Assembly (NCBI GenBank): GCA_963789515.1
Contig: CAWBKW010000002.1
Coordinates: forward strand, 124,001 to 188,000
DNA: 64,000 nucleotides
Direction of reading: 5' to 3'
From: JBAXEO01 sp963789515
Lineage (GTDB): Bacteria; Actinomycetota; Coriobacteriia; Anaerosomatales; JAAXUF01
Part shown: piece by piece, positions 8,465 through 16,890 of the stretch
Numbering within the stretch: position 1 is the stretch's first letter
How the letters are laid out: each line of letters opens with the position of its first letter
Notes under the pieces: model-generated
The model's input: only the letters and a program-made list of their open reading frames with translations
What the model was told of the DNA's origin: nothing
Databases searched by the model: none
Position numbers and translations under genes: made by a program

Positions 8465-11173
8465 ATGAGCGACGTGAGACCACGCGTCCAGCCGCGCGTG
8501 TCGCCCGTTCGACGCCAGCGTTTGGCCGCTTGGCTCCTTCTCGCGTTCCCCGTCGTCTTCGTTCTCGTCCTGGTGAGCACTCAGGGCTTTCCACGGATGA
8601 TCGCGTTGGACTTGATGGAGATAGTCACACCGCTTGCCGCGGGGATCGCCTGCCTGCTCGCTTCGCGCAAGGCCGGGGATCGGCGCGTCAGCAGGTTCTG
8701 GCTACTGATGAGCCTCGCCTTGTTCCTGTCGTCAGCGGCAGAGGCGACGTGGGCCTGGTACGAACTGGTGCTGCACGTCGAGGCGCCCTATCCGTCACTG
8801 GCTGACGTGCTCTGGCTGTGCTTCTATCCGCTCGCTGTTGCGGCGTTTCTGCAGTTGGTCCCGTCTCGGGGCACCGACCGCTATGCGGCGTGGACGATGG
8901 TCCTGGACGTACTCCTGTTCGCGGTCGCCTCCGCTTTGGTGATCTGGCAGTTCATCGTCCTGCCAAGGCTCGACTTGTCGGTCGGTTGGGTGGTGAACCT
9001 CACGACCCTGGGCTACCCCGTGGGAGACGTACTCCTTCTCGCCGCGGTTGCCTCGCTGGCACTGATGCCCTCGAAGGCGCGCGTTCCGAGAGGCGTGCCA
9101 TGGCTCGCGCTGGGATTCCTGGTCAACATCGAGGCGGACCTCGCGTACCTTCTGGCCGAAGCCGCGGGTACGTACACGACCGCCAGCTGGATCGACCCCC
9201 TCTGGCCGCTCGCGTATGCCCTCATGGGATTCGGCGCGCTGGCCTTCCTCAGCGCTCCGGCCGCGGGAGAGCAGCGCGCGTACTTCCAGAATCAACCTCT
9301 CGCCAGCTGGATGAGCCGTGTGCGCACGGCACTTCCCTACGCGATCGTTCCGGTGGTCGCCTTCGTTCTCTACGCCCAGTTCATCTCACGGCGCGCGGTC
9401 GACCCGACGGGGAGCATCATTGCCATCGTTGGAGCACTGCTCCTCATCGTGCTCGTGCTCGTCCGCCAGCTGGTTGTGATCGTCGAGAACACCAGACTGC
9501 AGGGCGAGGTTGTCCGGCTGTCTCGAGAGCGTGAGATGCGTGCGGCTGCCAGGGCCCATGGGCTCACCGTCCAGAAGCAACAGCTCCTGCTGCTCAATGA
9601 AGCGGCGCGGGTGTTCGGGCTGTGCACTACGCCCCGGCAGGTGATGCGGGCCGGCATGCACTTGGCCAAGAGGGGAACGGGCTGCGACGCGGCTGCCGTT
9701 TGGCTTCCGGCCGAGGACTCGCAGGGACGCTTCGCGGCCTGCTCCGGTCTGGCGAGCAGCGATCGACGAGAGTTGTTGAGCGCGCTGGGCGGTACTCTCG
9801 AGTCCGAGAAGGCCCAGGCTCGGGACGGGGTGATGCTGCTCTCGCCCGAAGGAAAAGGCGAGGCCAGCGCCAAGACGACGGCCGCGATTCCGCTGATGTC
9901 GCGGGGTCGATCCCTGGGAGCCCTCTGTCTCGTCGGCGCGCAGGGTGACCAGCGCATGCTCGCCGCGCTGTCGACGGCCCAAGGAATCGCTGCGCTCATG
10001 GCCGTCTCGCTCGAAAGCACGCGGAGCTTCGAGGAAGCCCGTCGGCTCGCCGACAGGGACTACGTCACCGGCCTGCTCAACCATCGCGGGATGAACGAAC
10101 GCATCAGGCAGGAGGTATCCAGAAGCCAGAGGACGGGCCGCCCCTACTCGCTGGTGATGATGGACCTGGATCACTTCAAGTTGTTCAACGACACCTACGG
10201 ACACGCCGTCGGAGACAGGATACTGCTGGAGGTGTCGCAGATCGTGGCGGGCGCAGTCCGACAGTCCGATGTGGTCGCTCGGTACGGCGGAGACGAGTTT
10301 CTTGCGCTGCTGCCCGACGTCGACGCCGGGGCTGCCGTGCGGTTGGTCGAACGGATCCGTGAGGGACTTGTCCGCCACTCGCTCAGCATGGGGACCGGCA
10401 CAGACCTGCCGGTGGCGATGAGCTACGGCATAGCGAGCTACCCGGGTGAAGGGCGAAGCGCCGATGAGGTGCTGGCGGCGGCGGACGCCAACCTGTATCA
10501 CTCGAAGACGAACGGAGGGGACCGGATCACCGGTCCTGATCGTGAGGCGCAGGACGGATTCCAGACAGGAGACACCTTCACGGTACTTGAGGGGCTCGTG
10601 ACGACGGTTGACCACAAGGACCACTACACGCGGCAGCACTCGGAAGATGTGTGTGAGTACTCGGTGGCTCTGGCCCATGAGCTCGGGCTTTCCACCGAGA
10701 CGCAGCGGAGCTTGAGGATCGCGGGGCTACTCCACGATGTCGGAAAGATCGGTATCCCGGACCACATCCTGCGCAAGCCCGCGGCGCTGACCAAGGAGGA
10801 GTTCGAGACCGTCAAGCAGCACGTGAACCTCGGGGAACTCATCATCAAGGAGATCCCCAATCTGCCTGAGGTCCTCAGTGCCGTCTCCGGCCACCATGAG
10901 AACTACGACGGGACCGGCTATCCCCGCGGTCTCCGGGGCGAAGAGATACCCCTGCTTGGCCGCGTCCTCGCGGTGGCTGATGCCTACTCGGCGATGACGA
11001 CCGATCGGCCGTACCGCAAGGCATTGACCCGCGAGGAGGCGATTCGGGAGCTCCTCAGGGTGGCCGGCAGCCAGCACGACGCAAGGGTTTCGCAGGCGTT
11101 CGTCGACATGCTCGAGCGGGAGTCGGAGACGGATGCCGCCATCGACGACTATCGACTCGCCGGGGCGTCGTAG
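8465..11173 (+). CDS. Membrane-bound bifunctional GGDEF + HD-GYP cyclic-di-GMP protein with GAF-like domain
   Basis: A 902-residue signalling protein. Residues ~18-345 contain eight or nine transmembrane helices (MASE-like sensor). Next comes a short coiled coil, then a GAF-like domain (~370-515). A diguanylate cyclase domain follows, with intact RYGGDEF near residue 605 and an inhibitory I-site RQSD five residues upstream. The C-terminal HD-GYP phosphodiesterase has HDVGKIGIPD (~755), HH (~809) and DGTGYP (~815). All metal and nucleotide motifs appear intact, so it could both make and degrade c-di-GMP. Its direct output partner is not in the window. Confidence 0.9.
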   Translation: MSDVRPRVQPRVSPVRRQRLAAWLLLAFPVVFVLVLVSTQGFPRMIALDLMEIVTPLAAGIACLLASRKAGDRRVSRFWLLMSLALFLSSAAEATWAWYELVLHVEAPYPSLADVLWLCFYPLAVAAFLQLVPSRGTDRYAAWTMVLDVLLFAVASALVIWQFIVLPRLDLSVGWVVNLTTLGYPVGDVLLLAAVASLALMPSKARVPRGVPWLALGFLVNIEADLAYLLAEAAGTYTTASWIDPLWPLAYALMGFGALAFLSAPAAGEQRAYFQNQPLASWMSRVRTALPYAIVPVVAFVLYAQFISRRAVDPTGSIIAIVGALLLIVLVLVRQLVVIVENTRLQGEVVRLSREREMRAAARAHGLTVQKQQLLLLNEAARVFGLCTTPRQVMRAGMHLAKRGTGCDAAAVWLPAEDSQGRFAACSGLASSDRRELLSALGGTLESEKAQARDGVMLLSPEGKGEASAKTTAAIPLMSRGRSLGALCLVGAQGDQRMLAALSTAQGIAALMAVSLESTRSFEEARRLADRDYVTGLLNHRGMNERIRQEVSRSQRTGRPYSLVMMDLDHFKLFNDTYGHAVGDRILLEVSQIVAGAVRQSDVVARYGGDEFLALLPDVDAGAAVRLVERIREGLVRHSLSMGTGTDLPVAMSYGIASYPGEGRSADEVLAAADANLYHSKTNGGDRITGPDREAQDGFQTGDTFTVLEGLVTTVDHKDHYTRQHSEDVCEYSVALAHELGLSTETQRSLRIAGLLHDVGKIGIPDHILRKPAALTKEEFETVKQHVNLGELIIKEIPNLPEVLSAVSGHHENYDGTGYPRGLRGEEIPLLGRVLAVADAYSAMTTDRPYRKALTREEAIRELLRVAGSQHDARVSQAFVDMLERESETDAAIDDYRLAGAS

Positions 11174-11175
11174 CG

Positions 11176-11746
11176 GTGGCGGACACCCGGCGCGTGATGC
11201 ATGCCCTCGAGGGTTGCGGTGCTGACGCCGAACTCGTCAGGAGCCTGCTCATCGCTGATTCAGAGTCCGAGGCGGCCATCGCCTTCACTCTCCTGCGCGG
11301 AACCATCGACGACCGCGAGCTGCTCTCTACTCGCCAACCTGCGCGAGGTCCTCGCTGAACTGCCGCCGATGCCCTTCCGGACCGGGGAAGCGCTCGATCT
11401 GCTGTCCCGCGCCGGAGGCTACGAGGACACCGGCCGTTCTTACCGCCGGCTGTTCGAGGCGGGTTCGGGCGTCTTCGGCATCGAGTTCGTCGGAGGCGGC
11501 CACTGGTGCTCCGAGATCGCCGTGCATACCCCGGAGGCGCGGCGGTCGCTCAGGACCGGCGACGGCGATCTCGACCGGAACATGCTCGCGCTCTTCGTGG
11601 GTCACGGTATCCTTCTCGACGCAGTGCTTGAGGCGCTCGGGCTTCTCGGCTGGCCGTTGCAGCCGACCATCTATCTCACGGTCGATGACTTCCTTGCCGA
11701 TCATGGCGCCGCGATGGCGAGCCGGGCGATCGATGAGCTGTTCTAG
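11176..11746 (+). CDS. Hypothetical protein (frameshifted near 11328)
   Basis: Starts with GTG 2 bases after the c-di-GMP protein stop, so it is probably co-transcribed. The first ~50 codons (ADTRRVMHALEGCGADAEL...) run into the wrong frame, and the conserved-looking remainder (NLREVLAELPPMPFRTGEAL to the stop) is in another frame. Total length is 3n+1, as expected from one extra base around 11325-11330. The reconstructed protein is ~189 residues, soluble and alpha/beta in character. I do not recognise its family. Confidence 0.5.
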
Positions 11747-11811
11747 CCGGCCACGCCCGCGGCGGTGGCGGTGGACGACAGCGTTCGCTACACTCGCCCC
11801 ACTGACAATCG

Positions 11812-11945
11812 AATAGGCGTCATTCGGTGCCCGCGCTTCACGCGCGGGAGAATAGGGAATCCGGTGCGAATCCGGGACGGTGCCCGCCACTGTGAAGCGA
11901 GCCGCAGTCTGGCCGCTGAAGTCAGGAGACCTGCCGGATGATGCG
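11812..11945 (+). ncRNA. Cobalamin (adenosylcobalamin-type) riboswitch
   Basis: The stretch shows the diagnostic order of conserved cobalamin-riboswitch elements: AATAGGGAATCCGGTGCGAA, then the B12 box core GCCCGCCACTGTGAAGC, then GTCAGGAGACCTGCC closing the aptamer. It lies 175 bases before the ATG of btuF. Binding of the cofactor should lower expression of the btuFCD importer behind it. Confidence 0.95.
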
Positions 11946-12037
11946 CGACGCGGCCTTCGAGGACAAAAGGCCGGCTCGCGGAACCGGCAGCTCTCCGTGA
12001 GGGCCGACTCCCCGAACCGCTCCGCTTCACTTCAGAG

Positions 12038-12075
12038 GCCCGCTCACCGGATTCGCGTTCGGGGTAGCGGGCTTT
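12038..12075 (+). terminator. Candidate expression platform/intrinsic terminator of the cobalamin riboswitch
   Basis: GCCCGCT at 12038-12044 pairs with AGCGGGC at 12066-12072, followed by TTTGGTGT, giving a terminator-like hairpin between aptamer and btuF. Two further small hairpins lie between (CGGCCTT/AAGGCCG at 11951-11973, and GCCGG/CCGGC competing with it). Their overlap suggests alternative folding, but the switching mechanism is inferred. Confidence 0.5.
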
Positions 12076-12119
12076 GGTGTGTCCGGGAGGCGTCAACCGA
12101 TCCCACCCTAGGAGGACGC

Positions 12120-13113
12120 ATGACCCGCATCACGCACTCAGACTCGACTCGCCCGGCCGCCCGAATCGCCTGCCGCAGCGCCCCTGTCACCCTCGCCCTG
12201 CTGCTCGGCGTTGCGCTGCTCGCCCTGACGCTCGGTGGTTGCGGTTCTACCGCCGCCGAGAAGCCCGCAGGTCCGACGGCCGGCTCGACCCCCGCCTTCC
12301 CGGTCACCATCACCGACGACTCGAGCCGCACCGTCACCGTCAAGGCCGAGCCTCAGCGTATCGTCTCGCTCGCGCCTGCCAACACCGAGATCGCCTTCGC
12401 ACTGGGCCTGGGCGACAAGGTCGTCGGAGTCACCACCTACGACGACTATCCCGCGGAGGTCACGAGTATCGCCAAGGTCGGCGACTTCTCGAGTCCCAAC
12501 ATCGAAGCGATCGCTGCGGCCAAGCCCGACCTCGTCCTCGCGACGTCGGGGGTGCAGGCCGACGTGGTCACCAAGCTCGAGGAGTTGGGTGCGACCGTTG
12601 TGGTCGTCGACCCCCAGAACATCGCGGGCCTCTACACCGACATCGAGCGTGTCGGCTCCGTCACCGGAGCCACCGCGTCCGCCGAGAAGCTCGTGGCCGG
12701 CATGAAGGCCGACTGTGGAAGCGGTCCGCACGGCCGTCGCCGGCGCCGCGCCGGCCACCGCCTTCGTCGAGATCGGGCAGAACCCGCTCTTCACCGTGGG
12801 GACCGGCACGCTCATCGACGAACTGCTGGTGCTGGCCGGAGGCAAGAACGTCGTGACGCAGCCCGGCTATGTCGCCTACTCGGCCGAGCAGCTCATCGCC
12901 GCCGATCCGGAGGTCTATCTCGCGACCAAGGGATCGATGAGCGACCCGAACGCTCTCAAGAGTCGCGCCGGATTCGACAAGCTCGCTGCGGTCAAGAACG
13001 GCCGGGTCATCATCCTCGACGACAATCTCGTTTCGCGCCCGGGTCCCCGCGTCGTGGAGGGGCTCAAGCAGATCGCCGAGGGGCTCCATCCCGATGCCTT
13101 CGCCGGGAAGTAG
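12120..13113 (+). CDS. btuF: Cobalamin ABC transporter substrate-binding lipoprotein BtuF (frameshifted at ~12714)
   Basis: A class III periplasmic-type binding protein. It has a basic N-terminus, hydrophobic segment and lipobox LTLGGC, then the fold typical of BtuF/FhuD (RIVSLAPANTEIAFALGL, TYDDYPAEV, AAKPDLVLATSG, and after the break VAYSAEQLIAADPEVYL and RPGPRVVEGLKQIA). An AGGAGG ribosome site precedes the ATG. One extra T at about 12714 separates the two halves, and removing it joins MKAD to VEAVRTAVAGAAPAT in frame. The riboswitch upstream makes cobalamin the likely ligand. Permease and ATPase follow directly. Confidence 0.88.
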
Positions 13114-13120
13114 CGCGCGC

Positions 13121-14146
13121 ATGAGCGGTGCCCGCGCACAGATGCGTCCCGCAGCGGTGATGGCGCTCCTCACCGTCGCGCTCCTGGTCGCGATCGTTGC
13201 GGGCACCGCCTTCGGTGCGGTCTCGGTTCCGCCGGCCGAGGTGATCACGACCATCGGCCGAGCACTTCGCGGGCTCCCGACAGGGCTGGCGGGCACGCTC
13301 ATCCTCGACGTACGTCTTCCGAGGGTGCTCCTCGCCGCATTGGTTGGCGCGGCGCTGGCCGGCGCGGGGACGCTCTACCAGGCGGTCTTCCGAAACCCCC
13401 TTGCCGACCCCTACATCCTCGGCATCTCGAGCGGTGCCGGGCTGGGGGCGATGATCGCCCTGGTGGCGACCGCCGGGGCGACGGCCTTGCGCTACGGGGT
13501 CGTTCCCATCGCCGCGTTCGCCGGCGCGATGCTCACGATGTTGCTGGTGGTCCGCCTCGCCAACGTCCGCGGGCGCCTCGATCCGACGTCGCTGTTGCTG
13601 GCCGGGGTCGCCCTGTCATACACGCTGGCGGCGGTCACCTCCTTCGTCATGGTGCTCGCACGCGAGCAGATGGCCGCCATCGTGTACTGGATGATGGGCG
13701 GGTTCTCGGCGGCCACGTGGGGCTACGTCTGGATGATCGCCCCGATGTTCCTGCTGGGCATCCTCGTGCCGCTGCTCTCGATGCGCGAGCTCGACCTGAT
13801 GCTCCTGGGCGATGAGCGCGCCGGACACCTCGGGCTCTCGGTCGAGCGGTTCAAGCTCCTGATGCTGGCGGCGGCGTCGCTGCTCACGGCGGCGGCGGTC
13901 GCGGTCGCGGGGTTGATCGCCTTCGTGGGGCTCATGGTGCCGCACATGGTGCGTCTCGTACTCGGACCGGACCACCGACGGCTGCTTCCCGCATCACTTC
14001 TGGTCGGCGCGATCGTTCTAGTGCTCGCCGATCTCATCGCCCGCACCATCATCGCGCCCATCGAGATCCCGGTCGGTATCGTGACCGCGGTGATCGGCGG
14101 TCCGTTCTTCATCTGGATCCTCGTCCGAGGGGAGCGGTCGCGATGA
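13121..14146 (+). CDS. btuC: Cobalamin ABC transporter permease BtuC (FecCD family)
   Basis: A 341-residue FecCD-type permease with about ten hydrophobic helices. Family hallmarks include LRLPRVLLAALVGAALAGAG-like text near residue 65 (here DVRLPRVLLAALVGAAL), NPLADPYILGISSGAGLGA, and the coupling-helix region GLIAFVGLMVPHMVRLVLGP. The ATG at 13121 is 7 bases after btuF and the TGA overlaps the ATG of btuD, so the genes form one operon under the riboswitch. Confidence 0.93.
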   Translation: MSGARAQMRPAAVMALLTVALLVAIVAGTAFGAVSVPPAEVITTIGRALRGLPTGLAGTLILDVRLPRVLLAALVGAALAGAGTLYQAVFRNPLADPYILGISSGAGLGAMIALVATAGATALRYGVVPIAAFAGAMLTMLLVVRLANVRGRLDPTSLLLAGVALSYTLAAVTSFVMVLAREQMAAIVYWMMGGFSAATWGYVWMIAPMFLLGILVPLLSMRELDLMLLGDERAGHLGLSVERFKLLMLAAASLLTAAAVAVAGLIAFVGLMVPHMVRLVLGPDHRRLLPASLLVGAIVLVLADLIARTIIAPIEIPVGIVTAVIGGPFFIWILVRGERSR

Positions 14147-15516
14147 GCGCCGGGGTTGACGCCGGCGGCAGCGCGCCACTTCGCTCAGGGTCCTCGCCGC
14201 GGGAGGGCGCCGCGGCTGCGGAGTCTTCGCTGCAGCGGCACGCGCCGCCGGCGGCGAGCGAGGTGCTCCTCGCGTACCAGGATGCCGATGTGGGGTATGG
14301 GCGGGCGGCGGTGGTCCACGGTGCGGGGCTCGTCGTGCGCGCGGGCGAGGTGGTGGGGCTCGTCGGGCCCAACGGTGCGGGCAAGTCGACGTTGCTGCGC
14401 GCGGTGACCGGCGATGCGGAGCTGCTCGGCGGGACGCTGAAGCTCGTCGGGCGAGACACCCGGGCGCTGCCCCCGCTCGAGCGCGCTCGGCTCGTGGGCG
14501 TCGTGACGCAGCAGGTGAGCGCCGCATTCTCGATCACCTCCCGCGATTTCGTCGCGATGGGCCGCCACCCGCACGTCGCCCGCTTCTCGGCTCCGAGCGC
14601 CCGTGACCGCGCGGTCGTGGAGCGCGCCCTTGCGCTCACCGATACGCTGCGTCTCGCCGAGCAGCCCGCCGACCAGCTCTCCGGGGGCGACCTGCAGCGG
14701 CTCGCGCTCGCCCAGGCGCTCGCCCAGGAGCCGCGGGTGCTGCTGCTGGACGAGCCGACAAGCCACCTCGACCTGAACCACCGGATGCAGGTGCTCGACC
14801 TCACGCGTTCGCTCGCCGACGAAGGGATGGCGGTGCTCGCGGTCTTCCACGACCTCGACCTGGCCGCCCGCTACTCCGACCGAATAGCCATCGTCGCCGA
14901 TGGCCGCATCGGCCCCGCCGAGTCACCCGAACGCATCATCACCGCTGACGCTCTGCGCGAGGTGTTCGGAGTTCGCGCCGTGGTCGGTACCGACCCCGTG
15001 ACGGGTGCGGTGAGCGTGACACCGGTGCTGCGCGAGGAATCGGTGATGGGAGAACCACGCGGCCGGGTCATGGTGATCGGCGGGTCGGGTGTCGCGGCGC
15101 CGCTCATGCGTCGGCTCGTGCTCGAAGGCTGGCAGGTGAGCTCGGGTGCGCTGAACATCGGCGACGCCGACCAGGTCATCGCGGAGGCACTGCGCGTCGA
15201 GTACGCCGCAATCCCGCCGTTCGCCCCGATGGACTCCGAGGCGGCGATCACCGCCGCCAAGCTCGCCGATGCCGCCGACGCCATCGTGGTGTGCGAGGTG
15301 CCGTTCGGGCGCGGCAACGTGGACAACCTGCTCGTCGCCGTCCATTCGGGAAAGCCGCTCGTGCTTGTGGGAGACATCGCAGGCAGGGACTTCGCGGGAG
15401 GAGCCGCCTCGAGCTACTGGGCCGAGGCGCTCGCCGCCGGGGCCGCGCGAGTGGACCACGCGGACGCCGTCGAGGGCGCGCTCGCCGAGGCGCTGGGCGG
15501 GGCCGACAGGGCGTAG
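14143..15516 (+). CDS. btuD: Cobalamin ABC transporter ATPase BtuD with extra C-terminal Rossmann-like domain
   Basis: A 457-residue protein. Residues ~40-300 are an ABC ATPase: Walker A GPNGAGKST, Q-loop VVTQQVS, signature LSGGDLQR, Walker B LLLDEPTSHLDL, switch H in VFHDLDLA. Typical BtuD/FecE proteins end near 270 residues. Here residues ~303-457 form a second alpha/beta domain starting GRVMVIGGSGVAAPLMRRL, with a glycine-rich loop, followed by LNIGDADQVIAEAL and VCEVPFGRGNVDNLL. Similar tails occur on some archaeal and clostridial ATPases of this family, from memory; the role is unknown and could be ligand sensing. Confidence 0.9.
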   Translation: MSAGVDAGGSAPLRSGSSPREGAAAAESSLQRHAPPAASEVLLAYQDADVGYGRAAVVHGAGLVVRAGEVVGLVGPNGAGKSTLLRAVTGDAELLGGTLKLVGRDTRALPPLERARLVGVVTQQVSAAFSITSRDFVAMGRHPHVARFSAPSARDRAVVERALALTDTLRLAEQPADQLSGGDLQRLALAQALAQEPRVLLLDEPTSHLDLNHRMQVLDLTRSLADEGMAVLAVFHDLDLAARYSDRIAIVADGRIGPAESPERIITADALREVFGVRAVVGTDPVTGAVSVTPVLREESVMGEPRGRVMVIGGSGVAAPLMRRLVLEGWQVSSGALNIGDADQVIAEALRVEYAAIPPFAPMDSEAAITAAKLADAADAIVVCEVPFGRGNVDNLLVAVHSGKPLVLVGDIAGRDFAGGAASSYWAEALAAGAARVDHADAVEGALAEALGGADRA

Positions 15517-15582
15517 CCCGTCACTCGCCGCAACCATCGGTCGCACAGGGTCCGCCTGCGGCCGGCGATGGTGCCGTCCGCG

Positions 15583-15990
15583 CTACTCGGCCAGCAGGCT
15601 GCGCAACCCGTCATCGCACGCGTTCTCCCACAGGCAGCTGCCGCAGGATTCGGCGCGCCAGCGGCCGACCGCCGCCGCGTCGCCGGACAGCCGGGCGTGC
15701 GCTTCCGAAAGCGACAGCGTCTCCCCGATCGCCGCGTCGAGCAGCTGGAGCGCCAGTGCATCGATGCGCAGCGCCTCGGCCTCGCCCGTGTCAGGATGCT
15801 GGCAGGTGCCGTCGGCGCCGAGCCCCGGGCATGCCGCGCACACGTCGTCGGGCCCGCTCACGATGAGCGCCGGCGTCTCTGCGGCCGACTTCTGAACCCT
15901 GTCGAGGTTGGCGACGAAGTCGTCCGAGTAGCCCTGGCCGCGGTAGAACTGCAGGCAGATGAGGTGATGGCCGCGCAGCTGTGTGCTCAT
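15583..15990 (-). CDS. DUF1284 domain protein, probable Fe-S or metal binding
   Basis: A 135-residue protein starting LRGHHLICLQFYRGQGYSDD, the characteristic opening of DUF1284, with VSGPDDVCAACPGL and later CGSCLWENAC. Six cysteines arranged as C-x2-C and C-x2-C-x5-C suggest an iron-sulfur or zinc site, though none is proven for the family. The start overlaps the stop of the MBL hydrolase gene, so the two are translated as one unit. Function unknown. Confidence 0.8.
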   Translation of the reverse strand: MSTQLRGHHLICLQFYRGQGYSDDFVANLDRVQKSAAETPALIVSGPDDVCAACPGLGADGTCQHPDTGEAEALRIDALALQLLDAAIGETLSLSEAHARLSGDAAAVGRWRAESCGSCLWENACDDGLRSLLAE

Positions 15991-16811
15991 GAGACGTCCT
16001 TCTCGGCGGCGAAGAGCGCGCCTTGCGGAGGGGAGGAGTCGAGCGGCGAGTCCTGGCGCGCCACGTCGATGGGGACGGACAGGCCGATGGCCTGCGAGCG
16101 CGCAGCCAGAGCACGCTTCACGATCGTCGCGGAGTTGTTGGTGCTGGAGCGATGCAGCGCGAAGACGCGCTTCAGACGGGCGCTCGCGAGCTGTTCGAGC
16201 GCCTCGGCGGCGTCGGGATTGGAGAGGTGCCCGCGGTCGGAGCGGATGCGCGTCTTGAGGAACTGCGGGTAGGGCCCGTTGGCGAGCATGCTGAGGTCGT
16301 GGTTCGACTCCAGGCCGAGGATGTCGACGTCGCGGAGCGCTTCTGCCGCCTCGTCCGTGAGCACGCCGGTATCGGTGGCCATGCCGAACCGCTCGCCGCC
16401 GTCCGTCTCGAAGCGATAGCCCACCGGCTCGGCGGCGTCGTGCGAGATGCGGAACGGCACCACCGAGAAGCTCCCGATGCGCGATTGCTCGCCGCAGTCC
16501 AGCCCGCGTACGTCAGCGGCGATCGCGTCGAGTCCTGCCGCACGGCGGGTCCCGGTCGTCGCGTACACGGCGCATCCGTGGCGCCGGGCGAAGACCTCGA
16601 CCCCGCGGATGTGGTCGGAGTGCTCGTGGGTCACGAGGACGGCGCTGACCCGGGCCGCGTCGAGGCCGACGATCGCCATGCGGCGCGCCGTCTCCCGCGC
16701 CGAGAACCCGCAGTCGACCAGGAGCGTCGTGGCGCCGTCGGTCACGGCGACAGCGTTGCCGCCGGAACCTGACCCGAGAACCACCACGCGCAAAGAGGGT
16801 GCTTGAGACAT
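15987..16811 (-). CDS. MBL-fold metallo-hydrolase (WalJ/YycJ-like)
   Basis: A 274-residue beta-lactamase-fold protein. Metal ligands are visible: THEHSDH (residues ~58-64), then RISHDAAEPVGY and ALHRSSTNN near the C-terminus. The glycine-rich opening LGSGSGGNAVAV is typical of the YycJ/WalJ group linked to nucleic-acid phosphodiester cleavage or cell-wall homeostasis. The ATG at 16811 begins the conserved part; an upstream in-frame extension is arginine-rich and unconserved. It forms an operon with the DUF1284 gene. Confidence 0.83.
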   Translation of the reverse strand: MSQAPSLRVVVLGSGSGGNAVAVTDGATTLLVDCGFSARETARRMAIVGLDAARVSAVLVTHEHSDHIRGVEVFARRHGCAVYATTGTRRAAGLDAIAADVRGLDCGEQSRIGSFSVVPFRISHDAAEPVGYRFETDGGERFGMATDTGVLTDEAAEALRDVDILGLESNHDLSMLANGPYPQFLKTRIRSDRGHLSNPDAAEALEQLASARLKRVFALHRSSTNNSATIVKRALAARSQAIGLSVPIDVARQDSPLDSSPPQGALFAAEKDVS

Positions 16812-16890
16812 GCGGGAAGTGTACACCGCTGCCGTGACAGGCTCGCACGAGGCGGGGCGCCGGCGCCGCCCGGGCCGCGGCACGCCCATG

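Noticed and set aside
9386..10678. 430-codon minus-strand frame opposite the GGDEF/HD-GYP gene
   Set aside because: No family-like text, no ribosome site, and overlaps intact catalytic domains on the plus strand.
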